Notes under the pieces: model-generated
What the model was told of the DNA's origin: nothing
Seen by the model: the letters and a program-made list of their open reading frames with translations, nothing else
Databases searched by the model: none
In this document: positions 1 through 8,289 of the stretch, in pieces
Position numbering within the stretch: the stretch's first letter is position 1
Layout of the letters: the number at the start of each line of letters is the position of its first letter
Made by a program: the position numbers and the translations under genes
Source: Breoghania sp963678585
GTDB taxonomy: Bacteria; Pseudomonadota; Alphaproteobacteria; Rhizobiales; Stappiaceae
NCBI GenBank assembly: GCA_963678585.2
Contig: CAXXGA010000002.1
Coordinates: 248,001-312,000, forward strand
Direction of reading: 5' to 3'
DNA length: 64,000 nt

Positions 1-226
1 GTGCCCGGTGGCGGGCCTGTTCGAGACCGGTCGCGTGCTGACGTTCCAGCCGCATCCGGAATTTTCGCCGGCCTACACCTCCGCCCTTTTCGAAGAACGC
101 GGCAACGCGCTGCCGGAAACCCTGCAGGCGGTGCTTCCCGAGCGCATTCGCGATATCCCGCTTAATCAGGACTATGTCGCCGATATGATCAGGGCCTTCC
201 TGAGCGATCCCGACTACCGTCCCTGA
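1..226 (+). CDS. Class I glutamine amidotransferase, C-terminal end (partial)
   Basis: The gene begins before the window; about 74 C-terminal residues remain, read in the frame starting at base 2. The segment TFQPHPEF carries the His-Glu pair of the class I (triad) glutamine amidotransferase fold; the nucleophile Cys would lie upstream. Such stand-alone domains release ammonia from glutamine or hydrolyse gamma-glutamyl bonds. The fragment ends in a helical tail typical of GMP-synthase-like stand-alone amidotransferases. The exact substrate cannot be read from this fragment. It converges on the MarR gene that ends at 287. Confidence 0.75.
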   Translation, partial: CPVAGLFETGRVLTFQPHPEFSPAYTSALFEERGNALPETLQAVLPERIRDIPLNQDYVADMIRAFLSDPDYRP

Positions 227-286
227 GAAGAGCGAAACCTGTCGCGACGGCAAAGAGCCCACTGGAGTGACGCGCGGCTTGTCGCT

Positions 287-763
287 TCAGTCCTGCGGCT
301 TGCCTCGCTCTTCCGGTTTAACCGTGTTGCGTTCGCGCAGCTCGTCCAGAAGGTTCAGCAGGGCTTCCACCTTTTCCGGGCCGATGGAATCTTCAAGTCG
401 GGTCTGAATGGCGTAGCTTTCCTGCGCATGGCGATCGATCAGCTCGCGCCCGGCATCGGTCAGCGCGATGATCGACTTGCGCCGGTCGGCCGGGTCGCCG
501 CGGCGTTCCAGATAGCCGTCGGCCTCCATCGACGCGACGATGCGCGTCAGGCTCGGCAACAGCAGGCAGGCGGCTTCCGCAATCGCGGTCTGTTCCGTCG
601 GTCCCATTTCATCGACGACACGCAGCACCCGCCACTTCTGTTCGCTGATGCCGCTCTTGGCGAGCATCTCGCGGAACGGGCCCATCACAGTCTCGCGGGC
701 GCGCAGCAGGGCTATCGGCAACGACCGGGCCATTTTCGGGTAGAGAGGGCGATCTTCCGGCAT
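287..763 (-). CDS. hpaR: MarR-family transcriptional regulator, HpaR-like
   Basis: A 158-residue winged-helix regulator. The N-terminal part (SLPIALLRARETVMGPFREM) and the following SEQKWRVLRVVDE helix resemble HpaR, the repressor of homoprotocatechuate/4-hydroxyphenylacetate catabolism. The recognition helix is near residues 60-80 and the wing carries the MarR motif GDPADRRKSIIALTDAG. MarR proteins act as dimers and release DNA when an aromatic or other ligand binds. No hpa catabolic gene is visible here; if present it lies left of the window. An AAGGA stands about 11 bases before the ATG at 763; Met-11 is an alternative start. The HpaR subfamily label is by eye. Confidence 0.8.
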   Translation of the reverse strand: MPEDRPLYPKMARSLPIALLRARETVMGPFREMLAKSGISEQKWRVLRVVDEMGPTEQTAIAEAACLLLPSLTRIVASMEADGYLERRGDPADRRKSIIALTDAGRELIDRHAQESYAIQTRLEDSIGPEKVEALLNLLDELRERNTVKPEERGKPQD

Positions 764-1068
764 TCCCAGACTATCCTTCGAATGACGCTGTCGGGCGGAG
801 GCTGAGCGCGCAGCGACTTAAACACGAGATAATTTAACAAGACAATCAATTGCAGGCTTGTCCCGGGCCTGCCGGGAAAGCCCTGCATGTGCCCCGAGGG
901 AATCGCCCGTCGGAGTGCGGCTGACCTTAGGGTATTCGAAGCCCGTCGGGCAAGGATTGGCTGGGCCGGGCGTTTTTTCGCCATGTTGCTCTTTACGCTC
1001 AGCGGTCTACGGTCTCAGCGGCGCCGGTTCTGGCGACTCGCATCAGCAAAAACGACGGGGAATTCCAG
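764..1068. other. Intergenic region upstream of ddl, with GC-rich repeats before a T run
   Basis: No gene is supported in these 305 bases. An AT-rich stretch (about 820-852) probably holds the promoter of the divergent MarR gene. On the plus strand CGCCCG (904-909) and GCCCG (941-945) can each pair with CGGGCG (967-972), which is followed directly by six T (973-978). This could be a weak terminator or attenuator ahead of ddl, but the stems are only 5-6 bp and the loops long. Confidence 0.3.
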
Positions 1069-2181
1069 ATGGCGAACGGCAAGCTCAGGGTAGCGGTACT
1101 TTTTGGCGGGCGTTCGGCCGAGCATGACGTTTCGCGCGCCTCCGCCGCCAATGTGCTGCGCTGCCTCGATCCGGACCGCTACGACGTCGTGCCCATCGGG
1201 ATCACCCGGCAGGGCCGCTGGATGCTGGCGGACGCGGGAAACGGAGCGGGCACCGGGGCCAGCGAACTCACCGTGCCGGAGGAGGGGCTTCAGGTCTCAT
1301 TCCTGCCCGCAGGCGGCGGCCGGATGCTGACAACGTCCGATGACGGCGCCCCGGCGCGCGAACTGACGCCCGTCGATGTGGTCATCCCCGTGCTTCACGG
1401 CCCCCACGGCGAGGACGGCACCGTGCAGGGCGCGCTGGAACTGGCCGATGTGGCCTATGTCGGGTCCGGCGTTCTCGGCTCGTCGGCCTCCATGGACAAG
1501 GACGTCGCCAAGCGGCTCATCCGCGATGCGGGCCTGCCGACCTCGAAATTCATCGTTCTCAGGGCCAGCGAGACGCCGGATTACGCCGCCGCCGTGGAGG
1601 CGCTCGGCACCACGGAGCTGTTCGTGAAGCCCGCCAACATGGGCTCCTCGGTCGGCGTTTCGCGGGCGTGCTCGGCGGAGGAATACGCCACCTGCTGCGC
1701 CCATGCCTTCCGCTTCGACCGCAAGGTCATCGTGGAGGAGGGCGTGCCGGACGTGCGCGAGATCGAATGCTCCGTCCTGCAGGATGCCGACGGCGTGGCC
1801 GGAGCTTCCGAGCTTGGCGAGATCGTGCCGGACACGAAGCATGGCTTCTATTCCTACGACGCCAAATACATCGACGAGGGCGGGGCGGCGCTCCTCATCC
1901 CGGCGCCTGTGTCGCCGGAGCTTCGCGACCGTATCCGCGATCTGGCGGTGAAGACCTTCGACACGCTGTGCTGCGAGGGGCTGGCGCGGATCGACTTTTT
2001 CCTCTCCGGCGAGACGGTGCTGGTGAATGAGGCCAACACCCTGCCGGGCTTCACCGATATCTCCATGTATCCCAAACTCTGGGAGGCGAGCGGCATGTCG
2101 CAAACCGCCCTGATGGACCGGCTGGTCGCCCATGCCCGCGCGCGTCATGAGCACACCCGCTCCTTCTCCGTCCAGCGCTAG
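1069..2181 (+). CDS. ddl: D-alanine--D-alanine ligase
   Basis: A 370-residue ATP-grasp enzyme that joins two D-alanines for peptidoglycan precursors. Visible motifs in order: N-terminal FGGRSAEHDVS; VLHGPHGEDGTVQG and GSSASMDKD (ligase signature 1, about residues 107-145); FVKPANMGSSVGVSR (ATP binding, about 185-199); and the C-terminal GLARIDFF...NEANTLPGFTDISMYP (Mg and substrate binding). The length fits DdlA/DdlB enzymes. GGGGAA lies 6 bases before the ATG. The gene stands alone rather than in a mur/fts division cluster, so it may be a second copy; this cannot be tested from the window. Confidence 0.95.
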   Translation: MANGKLRVAVLFGGRSAEHDVSRASAANVLRCLDPDRYDVVPIGITRQGRWMLADAGNGAGTGASELTVPEEGLQVSFLPAGGGRMLTTSDDGAPARELTPVDVVIPVLHGPHGEDGTVQGALELADVAYVGSGVLGSSASMDKDVAKRLIRDAGLPTSKFIVLRASETPDYAAAVEALGTTELFVKPANMGSSVGVSRACSAEEYATCCAHAFRFDRKVIVEEGVPDVREIECSVLQDADGVAGASELGEIVPDTKHGFYSYDAKYIDEGGAALLIPAPVSPELRDRIRDLAVKTFDTLCCEGLARIDFFLSGETVLVNEANTLPGFTDISMYPKLWEASGMSQTALMDRLVAHARARHEHTRSFSVQR

Positions 2182-2318
2182 GTTTTGGCGACAGGCTTCT
2201 GTTCGGGCTCTTCAGGGCGGGCGATCCTGCATTATTGGCGAGGTGGCACGTCTGCTGATTGCCGTGCGCGATGCGTGAGGGTAATCAGGAGGAAACCATC
2301 CAGGAGCGGACCCCTTCC

Positions 2319-3452
2319 ATGTTCACTGCCGATCAAATCAAGGAAGCCATCAGCTGGCGGCACGATTTCCACCGCCATCCCGAGCTGGGCTTCGAGGAGA
2401 CCCGCACCTCCGGCATAATCGCCGATCTTCTGGAGGGCTGGGGCTGGACCGTTCATCGCGGCATCGCCAATACCGGCGTCATTGCAAAGCGGGGCGAGGG
2501 GCCGGGCATCGGCATCCGCGCCGATATCGATGCCTTGCCGATCCAGGAATCCGGCAAGAGCGACCATTGCTCCACCTATCCCGGCAAGATGCATGCCTGC
2601 GGTCACGACGGTCACACCGCCATGCTGCTGATGGCGGCGAAGGAAATTGCGAAGCTCGATCTGGGCGAGCGCTCCGTGACGCTGATTTTCCAGCCCGCGG
2701 AGGAAAACGAGGGCGGCGGACGCCTGATGGTCGAGCAGGGGGTCTTCGACCGGTTTCCCTGCGAGGCGATCTTCGCCATTCACAACTGGCCCGCGCTGGA
2801 ACCCGGCCATTTCGTGGCTCGCGACGACCGCATGATGGCGGCCATCGGCATTTTCGAGATCGTGCTGCGCGGCACCGGCGGCCATGCGGCCATGCCGGAG
2901 CAGAGTTCCGGTGTGCTGGCGGCCGCCGGGCGGTTGATCCCGATGCTGCAGGAGGTTCCCGCCCGTCGCCTGTCACCGCTCGATACCGGCGTCATTTCGG
3001 TCACCAGCATCCATGGCGGCACGACATTCAACATCTGCCCCGACGAGGTGAAGCTCACAGGCTCCGCGCGCTGGTTCTCCAAGAAGGCAGGCGATGTGCT
3101 GCGCAACGCGCTGGATGAAATCACCAAGGCGATTGCTGTCGCCCATGACTGCACGGCGGAAGTGAGTTTCGTCAGCGACTACCCGCCCACCATCAACACG
3201 CCCGAACACGCCGCCACTGCGCGCCGCGTGGCCGAAGAGATGGGCCTGACCGTGACCAATCCGGATCCCTCCATGGCGTCGGAGGATTTCTCCTTCATGC
3301 TGGAACGCCAGCCCGGCGCCTATATCTGGCTGGGGGCGGCGCGTGAGGGCAAGAACCCGGGCCTTCATGCCGCCGATTACGACTTCAACGACGACGTTCT
3401 CGCCAAGGGCGCCGAGTTCTGGGTGCGGCTGGTGCAAGACAGCCTGAAGTGA
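2319..3452 (+). CDS. M20-family amidohydrolase (hippurate hydrolase/aminoacylase type)
   Basis: A 377-residue metal-dependent amidohydrolase of the M20D group, which removes acyl groups from N-acyl amino acids such as hippurate or N-acetyl amino acids. HRHPELGFEE starts the catalytic domain, MHACGHDGHTAML holds metal ligands, and QPAEENEGGGRLMVEQG holds the catalytic Glu pair. A dimerisation lid domain follows (about residues 185-295), then MASEDFSFML near the end with the last metal-side residues. The start at 2319 is chosen because HxxPELG then sits about 16 residues in, as in the family; an AGGAG lies 12 bases upstream. In-frame ATGs at 2259 and 2271 exist but lack a good ribosome site. 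Confidence 0.88.
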   Translation: MFTADQIKEAISWRHDFHRHPELGFEETRTSGIIADLLEGWGWTVHRGIANTGVIAKRGEGPGIGIRADIDALPIQESGKSDHCSTYPGKMHACGHDGHTAMLLMAAKEIAKLDLGERSVTLIFQPAEENEGGGRLMVEQGVFDRFPCEAIFAIHNWPALEPGHFVARDDRMMAAIGIFEIVLRGTGGHAAMPEQSSGVLAAAGRLIPMLQEVPARRLSPLDTGVISVTSIHGGTTFNICPDEVKLTGSARWFSKKAGDVLRNALDEITKAIAVAHDCTAEVSFVSDYPPTINTPEHAATARRVAEEMGLTVTNPDPSMASEDFSFMLERQPGAYIWLGAAREGKNPGLHAADYDFNDDVLAKGAEFWVRLVQDSLK

Positions 3453-3482
3453 AGCTCGCGCGCCCGCCGCGCCGATGATCGA

Positions 3483-3516
3483 AGCCCGGGGACGATCCGC
3501 GTCTCCGGGCTTTTTT
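3483..3516 (+). terminator. Rho-independent terminator after the M20 gene
   Basis: An 11-bp stem (AGCCCGGGGAC / GTCTCCGGGCT, one G-U pair) with a 7-base loop is followed by six T. It lies 30 bases after the amidohydrolase stop and before the convergent LysR gene. The T run is on the plus strand only. Confidence 0.85.
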
Positions 3517-3549
3517 GTCCGATATCCGGGAGCCCGCGAGGCGGCCCGC

Positions 3550-4437
3550 CTATGCGTGGATGCCGGGAATGCTCGCCTCGTGCTCGATGGCGACGGTCTG
3601 CGCGATCTGGGCGGCCTCGGCCACGAACTCGTCGCGCGGCTCGCCGATATAGGTTGCCGTGAACCGCAAGGGCGTGGGTAGCCAGCCGGGATCGAAGGTG
3701 GCGATCCGCTCCTGTTCGACAAGCCGCCTGCCCAGCGCGATCGGAAAGATCCCGACCCCCAGCCCGGAGGCGACCATCTCGAACCCCGTGGAGAGCGAGT
3801 TGGTGGGAAAGATCTGCGCGGTGTGGCCGTAACGCTCGTGCAGCTCGCGGGTCAATTCGCGGTGCGGGCGGGAATTGCGATTGTAGGTGATCACCGGCGT
3901 GGTGCTGAGGTCCGGCTCCGCCATGTCGAGCGGGCGGTACCAGTCGAGCTGGAAGGTCGGCAGATCGAGATTGTCCGCACTGTAATCGGACACCGGCCCC
4001 ATCATGATGGCGAGATCGAGCGAGCGATCCAGCAGCATCTCGCGCATGTTCACCGAGATATCGACCGACACTTCGATCTTGAGCTTGGGAAATGTCCGGT
4101 GAAGACGCGTCAGGAAGGCGGGCAGCCAGGTCTGGGCAATGGTCTCCGCAACACCGAGGCGCAGCAGGGTGGAGACGGTTTCCGACGGCATGACATCCGC
4201 CTTGATGCGCTCCACCAGCGCCGCGATCTGCTCCGCATGGGCGCGAAGCAGCACGCCTTGCTTGGTCAGCCGTACGCCCGTGGAGCCGCGGGTGAACAGG
4301 CTCGCCCCCAGAAAAGTTTCCAGAGACGAAATGCGCGAAGAGACCGCAGGTTGCGAAATGTTCATCTGTTCGGCGGCCTTACGCACCCCTCCCAGCCGCG
4401 CAACCCAGAGGAAAGTTCGTAGTTGTTCCAAGGTCAT
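3550..4437 (-). CDS. LysR-family transcriptional regulator
   Basis: A 295-residue LysR regulator. The N-terminal helix-turn-helix (MTLEQLRTFLWVARLGGVRK, then AAEQMNISQPAVSSRISSLE) is followed by the linker helix and a periplasmic-binding-protein-like effector domain from about residue 90. The start is placed at 4437, where a GAGGG ribosome site precedes the ATG; an upstream in-frame ATG at 4476 would add 13 atypical residues. It is divergent from the DUF1445-TRAP-amidase operon, the usual arrangement for a LysR activator that responds to the operon substrate. A 7-bp dyad in the gap (4523-4550) is a plausible binding site. Confidence 0.92.
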   Translation of the reverse strand: MTLEQLRTFLWVARLGGVRKAAEQMNISQPAVSSRISSLETFLGASLFTRGSTGVRLTKQGVLLRAHAEQIAALVERIKADVMPSETVSTLLRLGVAETIAQTWLPAFLTRLHRTFPKLKIEVSVDISVNMREMLLDRSLDLAIMMGPVSDYSADNLDLPTFQLDWYRPLDMAEPDLSTTPVITYNRNSRPHRELTRELHERYGHTAQIFPTNSLSTGFEMVASGLGVGIFPIALGRRLVEQERIATFDPGWLPTPLRFTATYIGEPRDEFVAEAAQIAQTVAIEHEASIPGIHA

Positions 4438-4560
4438 ATGCCGAAAATCCCTCGGGCGATCAAAAATGATGATCACATTGGACAGAAAATTGCGATTTGA
4501 CTTTATACCTGCGGGCCATCAGCATTTTCCATAGGCAACCGTAGAAAATGAGCAAAAAAA
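4438..4560. promoter_or_regulatory. Divergent regulatory region with LysR-type dyad
   Basis: CATTTTC (4523-4529) and GAAAATG (4544-4550) are perfect inverted arms separated by 14 bases, ending 10 bases before the GTG of the DUF1445 gene. TTGGAC (4478-4483) and TTTATA (4502-4507), 18 bases apart, could be -35 and -10 elements for rightward transcription. The A/T-rich composition contrasts with the flanking genes. Function is inferred from position. Confidence 0.45.
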
Positions 4561-5388
4561 GTGCAGTTTGCAGACCTCGCAAACCAGAGCGTTGAATCCG
4601 TTAGGGCAGCGATCCGCGCGGGCAGCTATGCCGGTCACACGGCCGGGCTGGCCAAGGGGCGGCTTCAGTGCAATCTCGCCATCCTGCCGGCGGATGAGGC
4701 GGATGATTTTCTGGAGTTTTGTCGGCTCAATCCGAAGTCCTGTCCGCTTGCGGGCGTCGCCGAACCGGGCAGCCCGATTATCGAGCGGCTGGGCGAAGCG
4801 GTCGATATCCGCACCGATACCCCGCTCTACAATGTTTATCGCGACGGCGTCCTGTCGGAGCAGCTCAAGAGCCTTGAGGCGATCTGGCGCGACGATCTGG
4901 TAACCTTCGCCATCGGCTGTTCCTTCACCTTCGAAAATGCGCTGGTGAAGGAGGGCATCAGCATGCACCATATCGAGAACAACACGACCGTTCCCATGTA
5001 CCGCACGAATGTCGAGACCGCGCAAAGCGGCCGCTTCGGTGGCGGTATGGTTGCCTCCATGCGCCCCATCGCCCGCGACCGCGTGAACGAGGTGGTCGAT
5101 ATCTGTCGCCGGTTTCCGCTCGCCCACGGGGTTCCCTTCCATGTCGGAAACCCGCAGGCGATCGGCGTCTCCGCGATCGAAAAACCCGATTGGGGTCAGC
5201 CGACCCCGGTGGGAGACGACGAAGTCCCCGTTTTCTGGGCCTGTGGTGTGACACCTCAGGTTGCTATCATGCAGGCAAAGCCTGCTCTTTCCATCACACA
5301 TGCTCCCGGCGCCATGCTGATCGCCGACGTCGATGAGATGACAGCGCCGCTCTATCCCTACAACGACAATAAAAATCCCAGTTTCTAA
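4561..5388 (+). CDS. DUF1445 putative hydro-lyase (D-glutamate cyclase-like)
   Basis: A 275-residue protein of the YcsI/DUF1445 family. The motifs RAAIRAGSYAGHTAGLAKG (residues 14-32), LQCNLAILP, FCRLNPKSCPLAGVAEPG and DIRTDTPLYNVYRDG match the conserved N-terminal half, and GCSFTFENAL and NNTTVPMYRTN the middle. Relatives are annotated as putative hydro-lyases, and the mammalian homologue is a D-glutamate cyclase (D-glutamate to 5-oxo-D-proline). The GTG at 4561 is the only start that gives the family N-terminus; the nearby ATG at 4548 is out of frame. It is first in an operon with a TRAP transporter, DUF2848 protein and amidase, suggesting action on an imported lactam or amino-acid-derived substrate. 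Confidence 0.85.
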   Translation: MQFADLANQSVESVRAAIRAGSYAGHTAGLAKGRLQCNLAILPADEADDFLEFCRLNPKSCPLAGVAEPGSPIIERLGEAVDIRTDTPLYNVYRDGVLSEQLKSLEAIWRDDLVTFAIGCSFTFENALVKEGISMHHIENNTTVPMYRTNVETAQSGRFGGGMVASMRPIARDRVNEVVDICRRFPLAHGVPFHVGNPQAIGVSAIEKPDWGQPTPVGDDEVPVFWACGVTPQVAIMQAKPALSITHAPGAMLIADVDEMTAPLYPYNDNKNPSF

Positions 5389-5407
5389 CCTTCAGAGGAT
5401 GACGAAC

Positions 5408-6454
5408 ATGAGAAAATTCCTGGCTCTTGCGACGATTTCCGCCGTAGCGCTCTGCGCCGGTGCTTCCGCCAATGCCGAAGAATTGTCGGTCGTCGGCAGC
5501 TGGTCTGGCCTGACGCTTCACAAGAAGTACGAAGCTCCCTTCTGGAACGAGACCCTGCCGGAAGCGACAGGCGGTGAGCTGACCGCCAACCTCACCACCC
5601 ACGACCAGATGGGCATTTCCGGCGGCGACGTCTTCCGCATGCTCGGCCAGGGCGTGTTCGACGTCGGCATGACGGTTGCCGACTACGCGGTTGCCGACAG
5701 CGCCCCGCTGGAAGGTCTCGACGTGCCGCTGGTGGCGACCGACGCCGCCACCGCCAAGGCCGCAGTGGACGCCTATCGTCCGATGGTCGACGAGATCTAC
5801 AAGGATGTTTTCAACGCCAAGGTTCTGGCCATTGCGCCCTATCCGCCGCAGGTCGTCTTCTGCAACGCCGACGTCAAGTCGCTGGAAGATCTGAAAGGCA
5901 AGAAGATCCGCGCTTCCGGCCGCATGACCGCCAAGTTCCTCGAGGCGCTGGGCGCCGAGGGCGTGAATGTGAGCTTCGGCGAAGTGCCGGGCGCACTGCA
6001 GCGCGGCGTCGTCGATTGCGCCGTGACGGGTGCCGGTTCGGGCTATTCCGCCGGCTGGTGGGAAGTTTCCACCCACCTGATGACCATTCCGCTCGGCGGC
6101 TGGGATCCGGTCGTGACCGCCATCAACTACGACCGGTGGAACTCCCTTTCGGAGAAGCTTCAGGGTGAGCTTCAGACCGCGATCTCCGAGAAGTTCGAAG
6201 CCGCGACCTGGGCCGATGCGCAGGGCGCTCTGGAAGCCGACATCGCCTGCCTGACCGGCAATGGCGAATGCCCCTATGGCGATGCCCGTTCCATGACCCT
6301 CGTTACCCCGAGCGATGCCGACATCGCCAAGGCCAAGGAAGTCCTGATCACCAAGGTGCTGCCCGACTGGGCGGAACGCGCCGGTGGTGACTGGGGCAAG
6401 CGCTGGTCGGATTCGGTCGGCAAGGTGACCGGCGTCCAGATCGACGCAAAATAG
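5408..6454 (+). CDS. TRAP transporter solute-binding protein (DctP family)
   Basis: A 348-residue periplasmic binding protein. A Sec signal peptide (MRKFLALATISAVALCAGAS, cleavage probably after ASANA) precedes the DctP fold, with the conserved core around LKGKKIRASGRMTAKFLEAL and PGALQRGVVDCAVTGAGSGY, the region that positions the ligand carboxylate-binding Arg. AGAGGA lies 8 bases before the ATG at 5408; the ATG at 5399 overlaps that site and is less likely. It captures a carboxylate in the periplasm and delivers it to the membrane proteins encoded directly downstream. Confidence 0.9.
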   Translation: MRKFLALATISAVALCAGASANAEELSVVGSWSGLTLHKKYEAPFWNETLPEATGGELTANLTTHDQMGISGGDVFRMLGQGVFDVGMTVADYAVADSAPLEGLDVPLVATDAATAKAAVDAYRPMVDEIYKDVFNAKVLAIAPYPPQVVFCNADVKSLEDLKGKKIRASGRMTAKFLEALGAEGVNVSFGEVPGALQRGVVDCAVTGAGSGYSAGWWEVSTHLMTIPLGGWDPVVTAINYDRWNSLSEKLQGELQTAISEKFEAATWADAQGALEADIACLTGNGECPYGDARSMTLVTPSDADIAKAKEVLITKVLPDWAERAGGDWGKRWSDSVGKVTGVQIDAK

Positions 6455-6466
6455 GGTCCCCGGTTC

Positions 6467-7000
6467 ATGACTTCGCTCATAATCCTGCTCAGGAAGGTCA
6501 ATGACCGCGTCGCCATTGGTGTCGGTCTGGTCCTGCTCGCCTGTGTCGCTTTCACGCTCATAGAGATCATCGCCAGACGTCTGGGCGGATCCCTGGGCGG
6601 AGTCGATGAAATCTCCGGCTATGTCATGGCTGTCACCACAAGCTGGGGTGTCAGCTATGCCCTGACGGAGCAGGCCCATGTTCGCATCGACCTGCTCCAC
6701 GCCCGCCTCGTGCCCGCCGGGCGCGCTCTGATGGACGCTCTCGCCATGCTTTGCCTGGCGGGAACGGCCATGATGATCGCCTGGCGCGGCTGGGGCGTTC
6801 TGGCAAAGACGCTGTCGACGGGCGCGCGCGCCAACACCCCGCTGGAAACCCCTCTGTGGATTCCGCAGTCCCTGTGGTGGGCCGGGTGGGCATGGTTCGC
6901 GATCTCCGCGATCCTGCTGTCGCTCTTCGTCATCTACAAGATCGTGCGCGGCAGATACGAATCCGTCGAGCGCGTGGCAGGTGCGAGGGCGGAAGTATGA
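6467..7000 (+). CDS. TRAP transporter small permease (DctQ family)
   Basis: A 177-residue membrane protein with four predicted transmembrane helices (about residues 15-37, 48-70, 85-108 and 128-155). It has the DctQ features: a first helix with an arginine-rich cytoplasmic end (IIARRLGG), then GYVMAVTTSWGVSYALTEQA and HVRIDLL. It partners with the large permease, whose ATG overlaps its stop codon (ATGA at 6997-7000), so the two are translationally coupled. Confidence 0.9.
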   Translation: MTSLIILLRKVNDRVAIGVGLVLLACVAFTLIEIIARRLGGSLGGVDEISGYVMAVTTSWGVSYALTEQAHVRIDLLHARLVPAGRALMDALAMLCLAGTAMMIAWRGWGVLAKTLSTGARANTPLETPLWIPQSLWWAGWAWFAISAILLSLFVIYKIVRGRYESVERVAGARAEV

Positions 7001-8277
7001 TCCCCTTTACCGCTTTCGGCCTTCTGGGAATGCTGGCGCTTTCCATTCCCGTCGGCGTCGTCCTGTGCATGCTGGCCTTCGGCATCGACGTCTTCTTCTC
7101 GCCCTTTCCGCTCATGCGCGGTCTGGGGCAGGTGGTGTGGTCCTCGTCGAACAGCGCCACCCTCATCGCCATCCCGCTGTTCGTGCTGCTGGGCGAAATT
7201 CTTGTCAGAAGCGGCGTGGCGAACCGCACCTATGCGGCGCTGGACAAGTGGGTGTCCTGGCTTCCCGGCGGGCTGATCCACGCCAATATCGCCACCTCCA
7301 CCATGTTCTCCGCCACCTCCGGCTCGTCGGTCGCCACCGCCGCGACCGTTGCGACCGTCGCCATGCCGCAGGCGCGCGAGCTTGGTTATAGCGAGAAGCT
7401 TTTCTCCGGCGCGATTGCGGCGGGCGGCACGCTCGGCATCATGATCCCGCCCTCCATCAACCTGATCGTCTACGGCTTCCTGACCGAAAGCTCCATTCCG
7501 CAGCTTTTCCTCGCAGGTCTCCTGCCGGGCCTGCTGCTGGCCGGTCTCTTCATGCTGGTCACCGCCGTTTTGTGCGTGATCTGGCCGAGCCTCGGCGGGC
7601 CGCGACGCCATGCGACATGGGCAAAGAGGTTGGCGAGTCTCGTCGATCTGATCCCGATCTTCGGGCTCTTCGCGGCCATCGTCGGCTCCATCTATGCCGG
7701 GTGGGCGACGCCCACCGAAGCCGCGACCGTCGGTGTCGCCATCGCGCTCGCCATCGCCGCGCACCAGAAGGCGCTCAGCCGTCAGATGATCGCCGACGCG
7801 CTGCGTGGCGCGGTCAAGACCTCCGCCATGATCATGCTGGTGGTCATCGGCGCTTACGTGCTGAATTTCGTGCTCACCGCAGGCGGCGTCTCGCGCGCGC
7901 TCCAGAACATGCTGAACGGCCTCGGTTTCGGCCCCATGGCGACGCTTCTGGTGATCGTGCTGATGTACATCGTGCTGGGCTTCTTCATCGAGACCCTGTC
8001 GCTGATGGTCGCCACCATTCCCATCGTCGTGCCGATCATCGTGCATATGGGCTACGACAAGATCTGGTTCGGCATCCTGATGATCATTCTTGTGGAGATG
8101 GCGCTGATCACGCCGCCTGTGGGGCTGAACCTCTATGTGGTCCAGTCCGCAAGGCGAGGGCGGCCCTTTGCCGACGTGATGCTCGGCTGCATTCCTTATG
8201 TGACGGCGATGCTGTTGATGGTCGCCCTGCTCATTCTCGCGCCGCAGATCGCGCTCTATCTGCCGTCCACCCAGTAA
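6997..8277 (+). CDS. TRAP transporter large permease (DctM family)
   Basis: A 426-residue sodium-coupled permease with about 12 hydrophobic segments. MIPFTAFGLLGMLALSIPVG opens the DctM fold; the family motifs GGTLGIMIPPSINLIVYGFL (near residue 150) and ITPPVGLNLYVVQS (near residue 370) are present. The start overlaps the DctQ stop by ATGA; the longer open frame upstream is out of phase with real coding sequence. Together with the DctP and DctQ proteins it forms a complete TRAP importer driven by an ion gradient. Confidence 0.92.
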   Translation: MIPFTAFGLLGMLALSIPVGVVLCMLAFGIDVFFSPFPLMRGLGQVVWSSSNSATLIAIPLFVLLGEILVRSGVANRTYAALDKWVSWLPGGLIHANIATSTMFSATSGSSVATAATVATVAMPQARELGYSEKLFSGAIAAGGTLGIMIPPSINLIVYGFLTESSIPQLFLAGLLPGLLLAGLFMLVTAVLCVIWPSLGGPRRHATWAKRLASLVDLIPIFGLFAAIVGSIYAGWATPTEAATVGVAIALAIAAHQKALSRQMIADALRGAVKTSAMIMLVVIGAYVLNFVLTAGGVSRALQNMLNGLGFGPMATLLVIVLMYIVLGFFIETLSLMVATIPIVVPIIVHMGYDKIWFGILMIILVEMALITPPVGLNLYVVQSARRGRPFADVMLGCIPYVTAMLLMVALLILAPQIALYLPSTQ

Positions 8278-8289
8278 GAGGTTCGTTCC

